This document shows, piece by piece, positions 62,980-64,000 of a stretch of 64,000 nt of DNA. Every line of letters begins with the position of its first letter. Positions within the stretch are counted from its first letter, which is position 1. Both the position numbers and the translations under genes were made by a program. The DNA is taken from assembly GCA_018136815.1 (NCBI GenBank), contig CM030936.1, positions 5,617,774 to 5,681,773 of the forward strand. The letters are read 5' to 3'. Source of the DNA: Isochrysis galbana. Lineage: Eukaryota > Haptophyta > Isochrysidales > Isochrysidaceae. Below the pieces are notes generated by a model, which saw only the letters and a program-made list of their open reading frames with translations, was not told the origin of the DNA and did not search any database.

Positions 62980-64000
62980 CCCGGATGGGACGTCAGGCTT
63001 TTATCAGGTTCTAATAGAAGGTCGTCAGGTCTATTGGACCTGATAACCTGCTATCAGGTCGAAGGTATTAGAAATTAAATTCCAATTTTATATTCATAAG
63101 TGAAAGAAGGAACGTGGTGCGTGGCCGTGCGGCCGTGCGGCGATGGCAACGAGCGACAACAGCAGCAACTCCCTCAGCAGTTGCAGCAGGGCCCATGACT
63201 GGGGCAGACAACCGCTGGAGGACCTCGAGGGTAGCGCATTGGAGTGGTCCACCATCGTCGAGACGGATGGGCGTGCAAAGAACGTGCGCCCGAAGGCCTG
63301 CATCTTTTGCGGGCACATCTACGTAGGTGGGCCACTGAACATTCGGCAGCATTTGGATCGGAGGATGCCCAAGCCCAAGCGCAATGTGCGCGCGTGCCGA
63401 CCGAGGGTGGAGTGGATGGAGAGGCACTCAGAAGTGGTTGGGGAGCTGCGCCGGCGCGCAAGGGCAGCAGAGCAAATGGCAGCTTGTAAGAGGGAGCAAG
63501 AGGAGAATCGGATGCAAGGCCGAGCGATGGCGGATGATACGACCGCATGCTGTGGAGGAGCTCTCACATCCCAATCTCCCATACCTCCGCACTTTAAGGC
63601 GGTCACCGTTGAGGATGTTGCAGAAGCATGGCTCAAAGTGCTCGTGAAGAAGGCGCTGCCCCTCGACTTGGTGGATGATCGCCTCTTTCGCGAGGCGATC
63701 GCTGTAACAGCGAAATGCGGCTCCAGAAATGTACTCGTGGGTGCAGAAGTTCGGATGCCAACCAGGAAGACTTTCACCCAAAAGATTTTGCCCGCGTTCG
63801 ACAGCCGCCTCGATGAAAGCATTCGCAAGAAAGTGCACAATATGGCTGGACTCACTGGGGTTACCTTAATCTCTGATGGTTGGACAAACGTGCAAAGCAA
63901 ACCAATCATCAATTGTCTCGCATCCTTGCCAGTGGGTGCATATTTCATTGCAGCTCAAGACACTTCAGGGGCGACAAAGGACGCGGCATACATCAAAGAC
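62980..64000 (+). mobile_element. hAT transposon, 5' part (runs off window)
   Basis: The sequence starts with CCCGGATGGGAC followed by aggc/atcaggtt words, the same terminal and subterminal pattern as the 413-bp element at 3,647. It is followed 160 bases on by a hAT transposase ORF. The expected 8-bp target copy on the left would be GAGTGAGA (62,972-62,979). The other end lies beyond 64,000. Confidence 0.75.
63143..64000 (+). CDS. hAT-family transposase, N-terminal part
   Basis: The ATG at 63,143 opens a frame that is uninterrupted for 286 codons to the window edge. Residues about 30-75 form a BED-type zinc finger: an acidic/Trp leader, then RPKACIFCGHIYVGGPLNIRQHLD with C-x2-C and distal His. 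A basic coiled helix follows (RVEWMERHSEVVGELRRRARA). From about 150 the DUF659-type core appears: a helical part, then GVTLISDGWTNVQSKPIINC carrying the first catalytic Asp (SDGW), and GAYFIAAQDTSGATKDAAYI. hAT transposases cut and paste elements with 8-bp target duplications. Lack of stops or frameshifts suggests recent activity, though the catalytic Glu and dimerisation part are out of view. Confidence 0.85.
   Translation, partial: MATSDNSSNSLSSCSRAHDWGRQPLEDLEGSALEWSTIVETDGRAKNVRPKACIFCGHIYVGGPLNIRQHLDRRMPKPKRNVRACRPRVEWMERHSEVVGELRRRARAAEQMAACKREQEENRMQGRAMADDTTACCGGALTSQSPIPPHFKAVTVEDVAEAWLKVLVKKALPLDLVDDRLFREAIAVTAKCGSRNVLVGAEVRMPTRKTFTQKILPAFDSRLDESIRKKVHNMAGLTGVTLISDGWTNVQSKPIINCLASLPVGAYFIAAQDTSGATKDAAYIKD

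Overview
This window is nuclear DNA from a eukaryote, most likely a flagellated alga with a secondary plastid; a haptophyte-like lineage is my best guess, held with low confidence. The reasons are as follows. Most genes are split by short introns of about 60 to 320 bases, almost all GT-AG and mostly phase 0, with one GC-AG case. Two products start with a signal peptide followed by a transit-like stretch, as expected for import into a complex plastid. A tektin implies a flagellum or cilium. Retroelement and DNA-transposon debris, microsatellites and proline-rich (SPPPP)n tracts fill the gaps. There are no operons, ribosome binding sites, tRNA, rRNA or CRISPR arrays that I can see.

Layout from left to right. 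0-13 kb: a 170-bp tandem duplication, a possible cystine-knot exon, a GT8-like glycosyltransferase (minus), two non-autonomous DNA elements (one a 413-bp hAT element with a perfect 8-bp target duplication), a proline-coding repeat, an unassigned 265-aa gene, a five-exon TspO-like membrane protein gene, and repeat-rich DNA with a hAT relic and a 230-bp tandem duplication. 13-24 kb: a plastid-targeted protein of unknown function, an eight-exon VPS9-domain Rab GEF, a nested inverted-repeat element carrying a (Q/R)YRD-repeat ORF, and a three-exon plastid-targeted pseudokinase. 24-30 kb: transposon debris and a four-exon tektin. 30-37 kb: a single intronless ORF of about 2,054 codons that I cannot assign. 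37-46 kb: LINE fragments, a CxxC protein, a broken FkbM methyltransferase, an LRR fragment, a discoidin-like membrane protein and a decayed LTR-retroelement polyprotein. 46-59 kb: a 921-aa protein with five paired EF-hand modules, a compact LTR element with apparently identical 796-bp repeats, and FANCD2. 59-64 kb: repeats, a small Cys-rich membrane protein, and the 5' end of a hAT transposon with a BED/DUF659-type transposase that runs off the window.

The host genes are unrelated housekeeping functions: glycosylation, endosomal Rab5 activation, plastid biology, axoneme structure, calcium response and DNA crosslink repair. They do not form a pathway. The strongest coherent theme is mobile DNA: a transposase-bearing hAT element at the right edge shares its terminal motif with the 413-bp element at 3.6 kb, so one family is present in both apparently autonomous and deleted forms.

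Exon boundaries below were worked out by hand from reading frame, splice consensus and remembered family alignments. No search or transcript data were available.
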